NCBI GenBank assembly: GCA_046582565.1
Contig: JAYGED010000294.1
Span: 1-12,441, forward strand
Origin: JAYGED01 sp046582565
GTDB taxonomy: Bacteria > Pseudomonadota > Alphaproteobacteria > JAAXGF01
Direction: 5' to 3'
DNA: 12,441 nucleotides
Shown: in pieces, positions 6,103 to 12,441 of the stretch
Numbering within the stretch: position 1 is the stretch's first letter
Layout of the letters: every line of letters begins with the position of its first letter
Translations under genes and position numbers: made by a program
The notes under the pieces: generated by a model
Seen by the model: the letters and a program-made list of their open reading frames with translations, nothing else
Database searches by the model: none
Told to the model about the DNA's origin: nothing

Positions 6103-7365
6103 ATGTTGCACCAAGCAATCGCTGATAGCCCGATAACCAAGCATGGCGATAACGCGCAGGGCCGCAACGCCGTATTACGATCCATGGATCTATGCACCAA
6201 GTGCGGCGTTTGTCACGCCCATTGTCCTGTCGCGGCTGTGACGGGTGCCTTTCCCGGGCCTAAGTATGTTGGCCCCCAGGCTCAGCGATTTCGCGTTATC
6301 GAGCCGTCCTCCGAATCCTCTCCATTCCTTTGCAGCGGATGTGGCGTATGTTCCAGCGTTTGCCCGAACGAGGTGGCTATCACCGATATCATCACGGTGG
6401 CAAAGGCCGATGCGGTGGCCCACGGGGCCGATTTCAGCATCGGGCAACGCCTGTTAAACCGGCCGGAACTGGTTGGTAAACTAGGTGGTGTCTTTCCATG
6501 GATCACGAACGCGGTGTTGAACAGCAATGTTCTGCGCCGCCTTGCGGAAAGCGCCTTCGGCATCCACCGGAACGCACCGCTACCCGAGGTTCGCGGCCCG
6601 CTATTCGAACGCTGGTTTTCGAAACTAACACAGCCAAACGGGCCGGTGATTTCCTATTTTTCCGGCTGCGCGATCACCAACTACGACCCCGATGTCGGGA
6701 TAGCCATGGTGCGCCTGCTCAATCACTTGGGATACCGGGTGTACGTGCCGACCAACTTTTGCTGCTCGCTGCCCATGTTATCGAGCGGTGAATGGAATCC
6801 TGCCCGTAGCCGGGCGCGCCGCCTCATCGAGGCGCTTCATCCGTCGGCTCAAGCGAACCACCCGATCGTCTCCACATCAACCAGTTGCAGCCTGACTCTG
6901 CGCTCCAAATATGCCGCCTATCTGGACATGACGGACGACCAATCGCTCGGCGTCGCCGATGCCATGGTCGATGCTTGCGAGTTTTTACTCGAGAACCACC
7001 GGGACGACATCGGCAAAGCCTTAAAGCCGTTGCCGTTGCGCGTTCTATACCACGGCCCCTGTCAGTTGCGCGGCCACCGCATGGGACAGCCGGCGGTCGA
7101 ACTCCTGGGGTTGATTCCAGGTATCGAGCTTGAACTCTCCAAGGCTGATTGCTGCGGTATCGGCGGCACCTACGGCTACGGCCGGGACAAGCACGAAATT
7201 GCCATGGCGATCGGCAAGACCCTGGTCGATCAGATCAAGGGGCTCAAGCCCGACCTGGTGGTCTGCGATAGCGAGACCTGCCGCTGGAACATTGAGGCGC
7301 AAACCTCGGTATCGAGCGTCCATCCGGTTCAATTGCTGATGCGCGCCATGGATGGCGGACCCTGA
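6103..7365 (+). CDS. glpC: GlpC-like iron-sulfur membrane-anchor subunit
   Basis: The protein has 420 residues (E. coli GlpC about 396). It should relay electrons from the GlpAB dimer to membrane quinone through iron-sulfur clusters. Two [4Fe-4S] ferredoxin motifs lie near the N-terminus: C31-x2-C34-x2-C37-x3-C41-P and C77-x2-C80-x2-C83-x3-C87-P, with the family-typical FPGPKYVGPQAQR between them (50-62). Two cysteine-rich CCG domains follow: C189 with C220-C221, and C320 with C350-C351-G352 (DCCGIGGTYGYG). The C-terminal VVCDSETCRW matches GlpC. The first CCG motif reads CCS rather than CCG. I chose ATG 6103, two bases after the kinase stop, with GAGG at 6091-6094; earlier in-frame ATGs at 6055 and 6079 would lie inside the kinase gene. 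It ends the operon, and no clear terminator follows. Confidence 0.87.
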   Translation: MLHQAIADSPITKHGDNAQGRNAVLRSMDLCTKCGVCHAHCPVAAVTGAFPGPKYVGPQAQRFRVIEPSSESSPFLCSGCGVCSSVCPNEVAITDIITVAKADAVAHGADFSIGQRLLNRPELVGKLGGVFPWITNAVLNSNVLRRLAESAFGIHRNAPLPEVRGPLFERWFSKLTQPNGPVISYFSGCAITNYDPDVGIAMVRLLNHLGYRVYVPTNFCCSLPMLSSGEWNPARSRARRLIEALHPSAQANHPIVSTSTSCSLTLRSKYAAYLDMTDDQSLGVADAMVDACEFLLENHRDDIGKALKPLPLRVLYHGPCQLRGHRMGQPAVELLGLIPGIELELSKADCCGIGGTYGYGRDKHEIAMAIGKTLVDQIKGLKPDLVVCDSETCRWNIEAQTSVSSVHPVQLLMRAMDGGP

Positions 7366-7418
7366 TGGGGTGTCGGATGACTTAGTGGGATTCCATCCGC
7401 ACTTCCTGGCATGTAGTT

Positions 7419-7477
7419 GTGCGAAACAATCATCTACGCCCTAAAAACGATCAAAAACAGATAATAACATGATTGAC
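7419..7477. promoter_or_regulatory. Operator array before the ABC-transporter binding-protein gene
   Basis: Three boxes repeat the pattern seen before glpA: A is AACAATCAT (7425-7433), B is AACGATCAA (7446-7454) and C is the inverted ATGATTGAC (7469-7477). Box starts are 21 and 23 bases apart, against 20 and 22 in the other array. The flanks are also conserved: GTGCGAAACAATCA (7419-7432) differs from 1548-1561 by one base, and CTAAAAACGATC resembles CTAAAACGATC. Box C overlaps the -35 in the same register. The same DeoR-type repressor probably binds both arrays. The fourth box seen at the glpA promoter is not evident here. Confidence 0.7.
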
Positions 7478-7501
7478 TCGTGAAATAAAAATCAATACGA
7501 T
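7473..7501 (+). promoter_or_regulatory. Sigma70-type promoter of the transporter operon
   Basis: TTGACT (7473-7478) matches the -35 consensus at five of six positions. TACGAT (7496-7501) matches the -10 consensus at four of six after a 17-base spacer. Transcription would begin near 7508, leaving a leader of about 45 bases to the binding-protein start. The surrounding sequence is AT-rich compared with the genes on either side. Confidence 0.6.
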
Positions 7502-7552
7502 ATATTTGCCTTTATCATTCTACGAAGACCTCAACAGGGAGAATGTTTCACT

Positions 7553-8614
7553 ATGATGAATAGAATTTTGAAAAAGAGCACGGTTCGTTGGGCCGCTGGC
7601 GCTATTGCTGGCGTGTTTGTCGCCGTTGCTGGTTTCGCCGCTGCTGGTTCTGCCCAGGCGGCGACTGAGTTAACAGTCTACACGGCGATTGAAGCCGATG
7701 ATTTGAAGCGCTACGCCGAGGTGTTCAACGAGTCCTACCCGGATATCGAAATCAAATGGGTGCGCGATTCCACGGGTATCGTCACGGCAAAACTGCTGGC
7801 CGAAAAAAACAACCCACAGGCTGATATCGTCTGGGGTCTGGCGGCAACCAGCCTGATGTTGCTGAAAACAGAAGGCATGTCTCATCCATACGCCCCTGCT
7901 GGCGTCGAAGTCCTCGATAAGAATTTCGTCGATTCAGCCAACCCGCCCCATTGGGTCGGCCTGGACGCCTGGATTGCCTCAGTTTGCGTCAACACGATCG
8001 AGCTCGAGAATAATGGTCTTCCCATGCCGACGTCGTGGAAAGATTTGACCAAGCCCGTCTATAAGGGCCACGTGGTGATGCCGAACCCGAATTCGTCGGG
8101 CACCGGTTTCCTCGACGTTGCCAGTTGGTTGCAGTTGTTCGGCGAGGATGGTGGATGGCAGTTCATGGATGATCTGCACAAGAACATCGCCTGGTATACC
8201 CACTCCGGTTCCAAGCCTTGCCGTCAGGCCGCCGCCGGTGAGGCCACGATCGGCGTTTCCTTCATGTTTAGGGGCGCCAAGCTGATGGCCAAGGGGGCGC
8301 CGATTGTTATCGTTTTGCCCAGCGAAGGCGTTGGTTGGGATATGGAAGCAGCGATGATCATGAAAGGCACCAAAAACTTGGATGCCGCCAAAAAGCTCAT
8401 GGACTTTTCCGTGACCAAGGAAGCCAACGTTATGTATAACGTCAACTATGCTGTCATAGCCTATCCCGGCATCGCCAAGCCGGTTGAGTACATGCCGGCA
8501 GGCCTTCTCGACGCCATGATCGATAATGACTTCGAGTTTGCCGCCAACAATCGCAAGCGCATTCTCAAAGAATGGCAGTCGCGCTACGATACCAAGTCCG
8601 AGCCGAAGAGCTAG
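7553..8614 (+). CDS. ABC transporter periplasmic substrate-binding protein, 2-aminoethylphosphonate (PhnS2) type
   Basis: This 353-residue protein is the periplasmic solute receptor of the transporter. A signal peptide is clear: a basic N-terminus (NRILKKSTVR), a hydrophobic core (14-30) and a SAQA-ATEL cleavage site after residue 36. The mature part starts ELTVYTAIEADDLKRYAEVF and contains KWVRDSTGIVTAKLLAEKNN, ADIVWGLAATSLMLL, MPNPNSSGTGFLDVASWL and YTHSGSKPC. These are hallmarks of Fe(III)/phosphate-ester class receptors annotated as putative 2-aminoethylphosphonate-binding proteins (the TIGR03261-type family, from memory). ATG codons at 7553 and 7556 are both possible behind GGGAG at 7537-7541. 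Relatives in this superfamily bind ferric iron, aminoethylphosphonate or hexose phosphates, so family alone does not fix the ligand. Shared operators with the glp-like operon favour a polyol or phosphorylated-polyol ligand. A strong hairpin follows the gene. Confidence 0.87.
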   Translation: MMNRILKKSTVRWAAGAIAGVFVAVAGFAAAGSAQAATELTVYTAIEADDLKRYAEVFNESYPDIEIKWVRDSTGIVTAKLLAEKNNPQADIVWGLAATSLMLLKTEGMSHPYAPAGVEVLDKNFVDSANPPHWVGLDAWIASVCVNTIELENNGLPMPTSWKDLTKPVYKGHVVMPNPNSSGTGFLDVASWLQLFGEDGGWQFMDDLHKNIAWYTHSGSKPCRQAAAGEATIGVSFMFRGAKLMAKGAPIVIVLPSEGVGWDMEAAMIMKGTKNLDAAKKLMDFSVTKEANVMYNVNYAVIAYPGIAKPVEYMPAGLLDAMIDNDFEFAANNRKRILKEWQSRYDTKSEPKS

Positions 8615-8638
8615 CCTCTCAAACCCGTTACAGACGGA

Positions 8639-8683
8639 CCGGCCACCCGCGCTCCTGGTCAGCGCGGGTGGCTGGATTTTTTT
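8639..8683 (+). terminator. Rho-independent terminator/attenuator between receptor and ATPase genes
   Basis: GCCACCCGCGCT (8642-8653) and AGCGCGGGTGGC (8661-8672) form a perfect 12-base-pair GC-rich stem with a seven-base loop, extendable by about three pairs at the base. A run of seven T residues follows at 8677-8683. The hairpin lies between the receptor and ATPase genes, so it probably causes partial termination, giving excess receptor over membrane components. Confidence 0.88.
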
Positions 8684-8726
8684 AACGCACGCCTTGTGAT
8701 AGAGTATTGGACAGGAAGAGTAAGGA

Positions 8727-9818
8727 ATGGCGATGGACGCGAACGGCGCGCCTTATCTTAAAATCCGTAACCTGACCAAGAACTTCGGCACCTTCACCGC
8801 GCTCAAGGACATTTCGCTCGACGTCAATATGAGCGAGTTCATCTGCTTCCTGGGCCCCTCGGGCTGCGGCAAGACGACGCTGCTGCGCGCCATCGCCGGC
8901 CTCGACATTCAAACCGCCGGCACGATCGAACAGGACGGCCGCGACATCTCAGCCCTGCCGCCGTCCGAGCGGGATTTTGGCATCGTCTTCCAGTCCTATG
9001 CGCTGTTTCCCAACCTTACGGTCTATAAGAACGTCGCCTACGGTCTCGAAAACCGCAAGATGCCGGCCGACCGGATCAAGGCGCGGGTCGCCGAACTGCT
9101 CGACCTGGTCAGCTTGGCGCGCCACGCCGACAAATACCCGGCCCAGCTATCGGGTGGCGAACAGCAGCGCGTCGCCTTGTCCCGCGCCATAGCCACCTCG
9201 CCGGGTCTGCTGCTGCTCGACGAACCGCTCAGCGCGCTCGACGCCAAGGTGCGGGTGTTTCTGCGCCAGGAGATCAAGGATTTGCAACGCCGCCTCGGAG
9301 TCACCACCATCATGGTGACCCACGACCAGGAAGAGGCGCTGACCATGGCCGATCGCATTGTCGTCATGGATCATGGGGTAATCGAGCAGGTCGGCACGCC
9401 GGAAGAAATCTACGGCGCACCCGCCACCTTGTTCGTCGCCGATTTCATCGGCACCATGAATTTCATAACCGGGTCGGTCGAGTCCGAAGACGCGGTCAGG
9501 CTTGGCAACACCGTCCTTCGCTGCCGGACCGACGGTCTTGCCGCCGGCGCGCCGGTCACCGTCGCCATCCGGCCGGAAGACATCGACGCCGAGGATATCG
9601 ACGCCGCCGATGACGACAATCTGGTCGAGGTCGAGATCACCCATATGGAATTCCTCGGCTCGTTCTATCGCGTGACACTCGGCGGCTTGGCCTTCGTCGA
9701 GCAGGATGTGCGCGCCGATTTTTCCATCAACCTGGTGCGCCGCAAGGATGTCACGTCGGGCGCGAAGCTGCTGGTGCGCTTCCCGGCGCGCTACATCCGG
9801 ATTTACCCCGGTGAGTGA
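8727..9818 (+). CDS. ABC transporter ATP-binding protein, 2-aminoethylphosphonate (PhnT2) type
   Basis: This 363-residue ATPase powers the importer from the cytoplasmic side. All catalytic motifs are intact: Walker A GPSGCGKT (43-50), Q-loop Gln89 (VFQSYALFPNLTV), signature LSGGEQQR (141-148), Walker B LLLLDEP (161-167) with Glu166, the D-loop SALD (169-172) and switch His199. Residues 245-360 form a TOBE-type C-terminal regulatory domain with VAIRPEDI (279-286), as in the MalK/FbpC/PotA group. The ATG at 8727 is preceded by AGGAAGAG; an in-frame ATG at 8733 with AAGGA is equally possible. The stop is 17 bases before the permease start, so the two genes are coupled. Third-position GC looks higher here than in the receptor gene. 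It is probably expressed by read-through of the preceding hairpin, as no convincing separate promoter was found. Confidence 0.88.
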   Translation: MAMDANGAPYLKIRNLTKNFGTFTALKDISLDVNMSEFICFLGPSGCGKTTLLRAIAGLDIQTAGTIEQDGRDISALPPSERDFGIVFQSYALFPNLTVYKNVAYGLENRKMPADRIKARVAELLDLVSLARHADKYPAQLSGGEQQRVALSRAIATSPGLLLLDEPLSALDAKVRVFLRQEIKDLQRRLGVTTIMVTHDQEEALTMADRIVVMDHGVIEQVGTPEEIYGAPATLFVADFIGTMNFITGSVESEDAVRLGNTVLRCRTDGLAAGAPVTVAIRPEDIDAEDIDAADDDNLVEVEITHMEFLGSFYRVTLGGLAFVEQDVRADFSINLVRRKDVTSGAKLLVRFPARYIRIYPGE

Positions 9819-9835
9819 TCCCAGGTGAGTGAGCG

Positions 9836-11542
9836 ATGAGCGACGCCGCCATCCCTGCATCGCCCGCGCCCCGAATCAAGGCCAAGATCAGCCGCGACGA
9901 CTGGATCATGCGCGGCTGCATGGGCGTAATCGGCATTTTCCTGACCATGGCCGTGCTGCTGCCGCTCTACACCATGATGTCGAAGAGCGTTGAGAACAGT
10001 GCCGGCGACTTCATCGGACTGGCCAATTATCTGGAATATTTCTCGACCCCCGCCTTGTTCCTGTCGGCCGTCAACAGCCTCTATATTTCGATCTTCGGCA
10101 CATTCCTGGTGTTGGGCGCCGCCTTCGTCTACGCCTATGCGCTGACCCGCACCTGCATGCCGTTCAAGACCTTCTTCAGGCTGGTGGCGGCGATTCCCTT
10201 GCTGACGCCGTCGCTGCTGGCCGGCATTTCGCTGGTCTATTGGTTCGGCAAGCAGGGCGCGGCCAAGGAGTTGCTGTTCGGCGAATTGATCTACGGCCCC
10301 ATCGGCATCGTCATTGGCTCGAGCTATTGGGTGTTTCCCCATGCCCTGATGATCGTCATCACGGCCTTGTCGATCGCCGACGCGAGGCTCTACGAAGCGG
10401 CGATCGCACTCAGAACGCGCCCGGTCAAAATCTTCTTCACGGTTACCCTACCGGGGTGCAAGTACGGCCTGATCAGCGCCGGCTTCGTGGTATTCACCCT
10501 GATCTTCACCGATTTCGGCGTGCCCAAGGTGATCGGCGGCAATTTCAACATGCTGGCCACCGACATCTACAAGCAGGTCATCGGCCAACAGAATTTCCAG
10601 ATGGGGGCGGTGGTCTCGATCATCCTGCTGATCCCGGCGGTGATCGCCTTCTCGGTCGACCGCATGGTGCAGAAAAAGCAGGTCGCGCAGCTGTCGGCCC
10701 GCGCCGTCCCCTTTCAGCCCAAGCCGGACCGCCGCCGCGACATGGCCATGCTCGCCTTCTGCTCGCTGGTCGCCTTCCTCATCCTGTGCATGATCGGCAT
10801 GGCACAATACGCCGCCCTGATCAAATTCTGGCCCTATAATCTGGAACTGACCCTGGGTAATTACGATTTTGACCTGGCCAACGGCGGCGGCTGGGAATCC
10901 TATTTCAACTCCATCCGCATGAGTCTATATACGGCGGTGGTGGGCACCATAATCATTTTCTTCGGCGCTTATCTGGTCGAGAAAGGGCGTGGCTTCACCG
11001 TGGGACGCAACGCCTTTCACGCGGTCGCCATGATGCCGCTCGCGGTGCCCGGCATGGCGCTCGGGCTGGCCTATATTTTCTTCTTCAACAACCCCTCGAA
11101 CCCATTCAACTTCCTCTATGGCACCATGGGCATCCTGGTGCTGGTGACGGTCACCCATTTCTATACGGTGAGCCATCTGACGGCGGTTACCGCGCTCAAG
11201 CAGATCGATCCGGAGTTCGAGTCCGTCGCGGCATCGCTGAAGGCGCCGTTCTACCGCACTTTCGGGCGGATCACCGTGCCGATCTGCCTGCCGGCGATCC
11301 TCGACATCTCCATGTATCTGTTCCTCAACGCCATGACCACGGTCTCGGCGGTGGTGTTTCTCTATTCCTCGGATACGACACTGGCTTCGGTTGCGATGCT
11401 GAATATGGACGATCAGGGAGAACTCCCCTTCGCCGCCGCCATGGCGATGATGATCGCCTACACCTGCGCCGGCGCCCGAATCCTCCACATCCTGCTGACC
11501 CGAGGCATCACCCGCAGCACCCAGGCCTGGCGGGTGCGCTAG
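9836..11542 (+). CDS. ABC transporter permease, fused two-domain, 2-aminoethylphosphonate (PhnU2) type
   Basis: This 568-residue inner-membrane protein contains two complete permease domains in one chain, as in FbpB-type iron and PhnU2-type transporters, so no second permease gene is needed. The first half has hydrophobic segments near 28-47, 76-103, 113-137, 155-180, 209-227 and 255-275. Its cytoplasmic ATPase-coupling (EAA) loop is EAAIALRTRPVKIFFTVTLP (187-206). A charged linker (about 276-303) leads to the second half, with segments near 304-329, 358-381, 393-417, 430-451, 486-511 and 532-555. Its second coupling loop, ESVAASLKAPFYRTFGRITV, spans 462-481. AGGTGAG at 9823-9829 is the ribosome site. 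The gene ends the transporter operon, and a run of nine G residues lies five bases past the stop. Substrate specificity cannot be read from the permease. Confidence 0.87.
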   Translation: MSDAAIPASPAPRIKAKISRDDWIMRGCMGVIGIFLTMAVLLPLYTMMSKSVENSAGDFIGLANYLEYFSTPALFLSAVNSLYISIFGTFLVLGAAFVYAYALTRTCMPFKTFFRLVAAIPLLTPSLLAGISLVYWFGKQGAAKELLFGELIYGPIGIVIGSSYWVFPHALMIVITALSIADARLYEAAIALRTRPVKIFFTVTLPGCKYGLISAGFVVFTLIFTDFGVPKVIGGNFNMLATDIYKQVIGQQNFQMGAVVSIILLIPAVIAFSVDRMVQKKQVAQLSARAVPFQPKPDRRRDMAMLAFCSLVAFLILCMIGMAQYAALIKFWPYNLELTLGNYDFDLANGGGWESYFNSIRMSLYTAVVGTIIIFFGAYLVEKGRGFTVGRNAFHAVAMMPLAVPGMALGLAYIFFFNNPSNPFNFLYGTMGILVLVTVTHFYTVSHLTAVTALKQIDPEFESVAASLKAPFYRTFGRITVPICLPAILDISMYLFLNAMTTVSAVVFLYSSDTTLASVAMLNMDDQGELPFAAAMAMMIAYTCAGARILHILLTRGITRSTQAWRVR

Positions 11543-11590
11543 AGGCGGGGGGGGGCCGTCTGTCAACTTAACTTGAGTTTTGGTAGTGCG

Positions 11591-11818
11591 TCAGTTTGAA
11601 TTTGGCTCAGCCAATTTCCACCGACCCAATTCCGTCAGCCGATAGCGCCCGTCAGATTGCGCCTCTACTCAGCCATGATCCTCGCATTCTTCAGCATCAC
11701 CTAGCCTGGATTATTCATGACGTTCCGTGAAATGTGCCCAAATACTCCAATTCATTCCCTACTGGATTGCGTTCAGGATCACCGGATTCAATTCCATGCG
11801 CCAATGCGCCCCGACTAC
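11591..11818 (-). pseudogene. Probable decayed reading frame with winged-helix-like C-terminus
   Basis: Read on the minus strand in one frame, this stretch looks protein-like but is broken by three in-frame stops. Segments in order are AHWRMELNPVILNAIQ, a stop, GMNWSIWAHFTERHE, a stop, SRLGDAEECEDHG, a stop, then VEAQSDGRYRLTELGRWKLA and a final TGA at 11591-11593. The last segment (D-G-R-Y-R-L-T-E-L-G-R) resembles the wing and final helix of small winged-helix DNA-binding proteins. Because the same frame stays protein-like across the stops, decay by point mutation is more likely than chance, but I cannot name the parent family. No start codon or ribosome site was identified. Confidence 0.33.
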
Positions 11819-11838
11819 TCGATACCGTCATAGTCGTA

Positions 11839-12210
11839 TCAAGCACGTAATGGCCAGGGGGTTCTGTAGTAGGTTATCCGTTCGGAAAAGACGCCTTCGT
11901 CGCTTGTCTTGATGATAGCTGACCCAATGACATCGATGCCAGTCAATTGCCACCAGTACCATTCCAGCAAGATGCCAGCTTCGTCCATTACGACCTTGTC
12001 AGTGATATCGAACTCGAATGTACCTCCCAACCTTTGTGCTCTCTCGACCCACACTGGCATGTATCGTACTAAGTCCACCTTAGTGATCGGTGCCGGGTCC
12101 GCCGGGTCATCAAAGACAAAATTCTCAGTAGTTGACGATAATAACTTACCGGCATCCATTGAATTCCAGCCTTCGATGTATCGGGCACGATGCTGCGCGC
12201 GCTTTGACAT
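11839..12210 (-). CDS. SnoaL/NTF2-like domain protein
   Basis: This 123-residue protein has the size and pattern of the NTF2-like (SnoaL) cone-shaped fold. It has an N-terminal helix RARYIEGWNSMDAGKLLS, then ENFVFDDPADPAPITKVDLVRYM, a central helix (about 46-60), and strands FEFDITDKVVM and AGILLEWYWWQL leading to GVFSERITYYRT. These proteins are small-molecule isomerases, hydrolases or binding proteins of very varied function, so no reaction can be assigned. I chose the ATG at 12210 because GGAG (12219-12222 on the plus strand) lies eight bases upstream of it; an ATG at 12246 would add twelve residues without a good site. The gene is convergent with the transporter operon and appears unrelated to it. 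Confidence 0.72.
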   Translation of the reverse strand: MSKRAQHRARYIEGWNSMDAGKLLSSTTENFVFDDPADPAPITKVDLVRYMPVWVERAQRLGGTFEFDITDKVVMDEAGILLEWYWWQLTGIDVIGSAIIKTSDEGVFSERITYYRTPWPLRA

Positions 12211-12373
12211 TGTTATCGCTCCAACTGATATTGACAGCCAAAGCATATCTTAATTTGCTAAGAAATCTGGCAACCCTTCTCCGTTAACAGCTTAGTGACT
12301 AATGTCCGCTTATATGAGGCGCTTGCTGTCAAGGTGGTTTTAGTCTACGTCGCATGGCGGTCTCTTTTGTTGG

Positions 12374-12441
12374 TTACACCTTTGTGTCCAGGGCGGGTCT
12401 TGCGATGAGTTCCATGTCTCGTGCGAGGATCGCATCAACTT
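12374..12441 (-). CDS. C-terminal end of an unidentified protein (cut by window edge)
   Basis: On the minus strand an open frame enters from the right edge and ends at TAA (12374-12376). The visible residues, VDAILARDMELIARPALDTKV, have normal protein composition and GC-rich third positions, unlike the other two frames. It is too short to assign a family. The 163 bases between this stop and the SnoaL-like start codon hold nothing else that I can support. Confidence 0.35.
   Translation of the reverse strand, partial: VDAILARDMELIARPALDTKV

Noticed and set aside
8684..8726. Separate promoter for the ATPase gene
   Set aside because: TTGTGA at 8694-8699 has no acceptable -10 at the right distance, and the interval is too short for a convincing case.
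9147..9860. 237-residue open frame on the minus strand across the ATPase gene
   Set aside because: It is the antisense of a fully conserved ABC ATPase in GC-rich DNA, where long shadow frames are common. No motif or ribosome site was seen.
11547..11555. Run of nine G residues just past the permease stop, considered as a phase-variable tract
   Set aside because: It lies outside any reading frame and not at a recognisable promoter, so slippage would change no protein. It may also be a sequencing artefact.
10925..11566. 213-residue minus-strand open frame across the permease gene
   Set aside because: His/Glu/Arg-rich composition is typical of the antisense of a membrane-protein gene; no domain was recognised.
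12307..12320. Partial copy of the ATGTCCGCTT repeat motif
   Set aside because: Only about ten bases match the element at 368-448, and the second arm is missing.
1..12441. CRISPR arrays, tRNA or rRNA genes, riboswitches
   Set aside because: No regularly spaced repeats, cloverleaf-like segments or recognisable aptamer cores were seen on either strand by eye.

Overview
The window reads as a chromosomal stretch of an alphaproteobacterium, probably Rhodospirillales-like. It has moderately high GC, GTG and ATG starts behind GGAG-type ribosome sites, overlapping stop/start codons, and an Fe(III)/2-aminoethylphosphonate-type ABC transporter with a fused permease. No rRNA or tRNA is visible, so the lineage is inferred from gene style only.

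Layout. At the left edge (2-94) lies the C-terminal tail of an IS5-like transposase. It is followed by about 600 bp of non-coding DNA that carries a nested inverted-repeat element (368-448). A DeoR/GlpR-type repressor (710-1531, minus strand) is divergent from a tightly packed operon encoding a GlpA-like flavoprotein (1817-3379), a GlpB-like flavoprotein (3376-4614), an FGGY kinase resembling glycerol kinase (4607-6100) and a GlpC-like iron-sulfur protein (6103-7365). A second transcription unit on the same strand follows: periplasmic binding protein (7553-8614), a strong hairpin terminator or attenuator (8639-8683), ATPase (8727-9818) and a fused double-domain permease (9836-11542). The right end is degraded intergenic DNA with a probable decayed reading frame (11591-11818, minus), a small SnoaL/NTF2-like protein (11839-12210, minus) and the C-terminal end of an unidentified protein (12374 to the window edge, minus).

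How it works together. The kinase would phosphorylate a polyol. The GlpABC-like membrane dehydrogenase would oxidise the phosphorylated product and pass electrons to quinone. The ABC transporter would bring in the substrate. The strongest evidence for one pathway is that the glpA promoter and the binding-protein promoter share the same array of sites: three copies of a nine-base AAC(G/A)ATCAT-like box in the same order and near-identical spacing. In both, the third box overlaps the -35 element and a -10 element follows after a 17-bp spacer. The boxes resemble GlpR half-sites, so the divergent DeoR protein probably controls both units and itself.

What is unusual. The transporter belongs to a family usually labelled 2-aminoethylphosphonate transport, but no phosphonate-degrading gene is present. 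Substrate-contact positions appear changed in two enzymes: Gly83 in the kinase where glycerol kinase has Arg, and Ser348 in the GlpA-like protein where the GGKLTTYR motif has Lys. Together these suggest that the system handles a relative of glycerol or glycerol 3-phosphate rather than glycerol itself. That is a hypothesis from sequence, not a demonstrated function.
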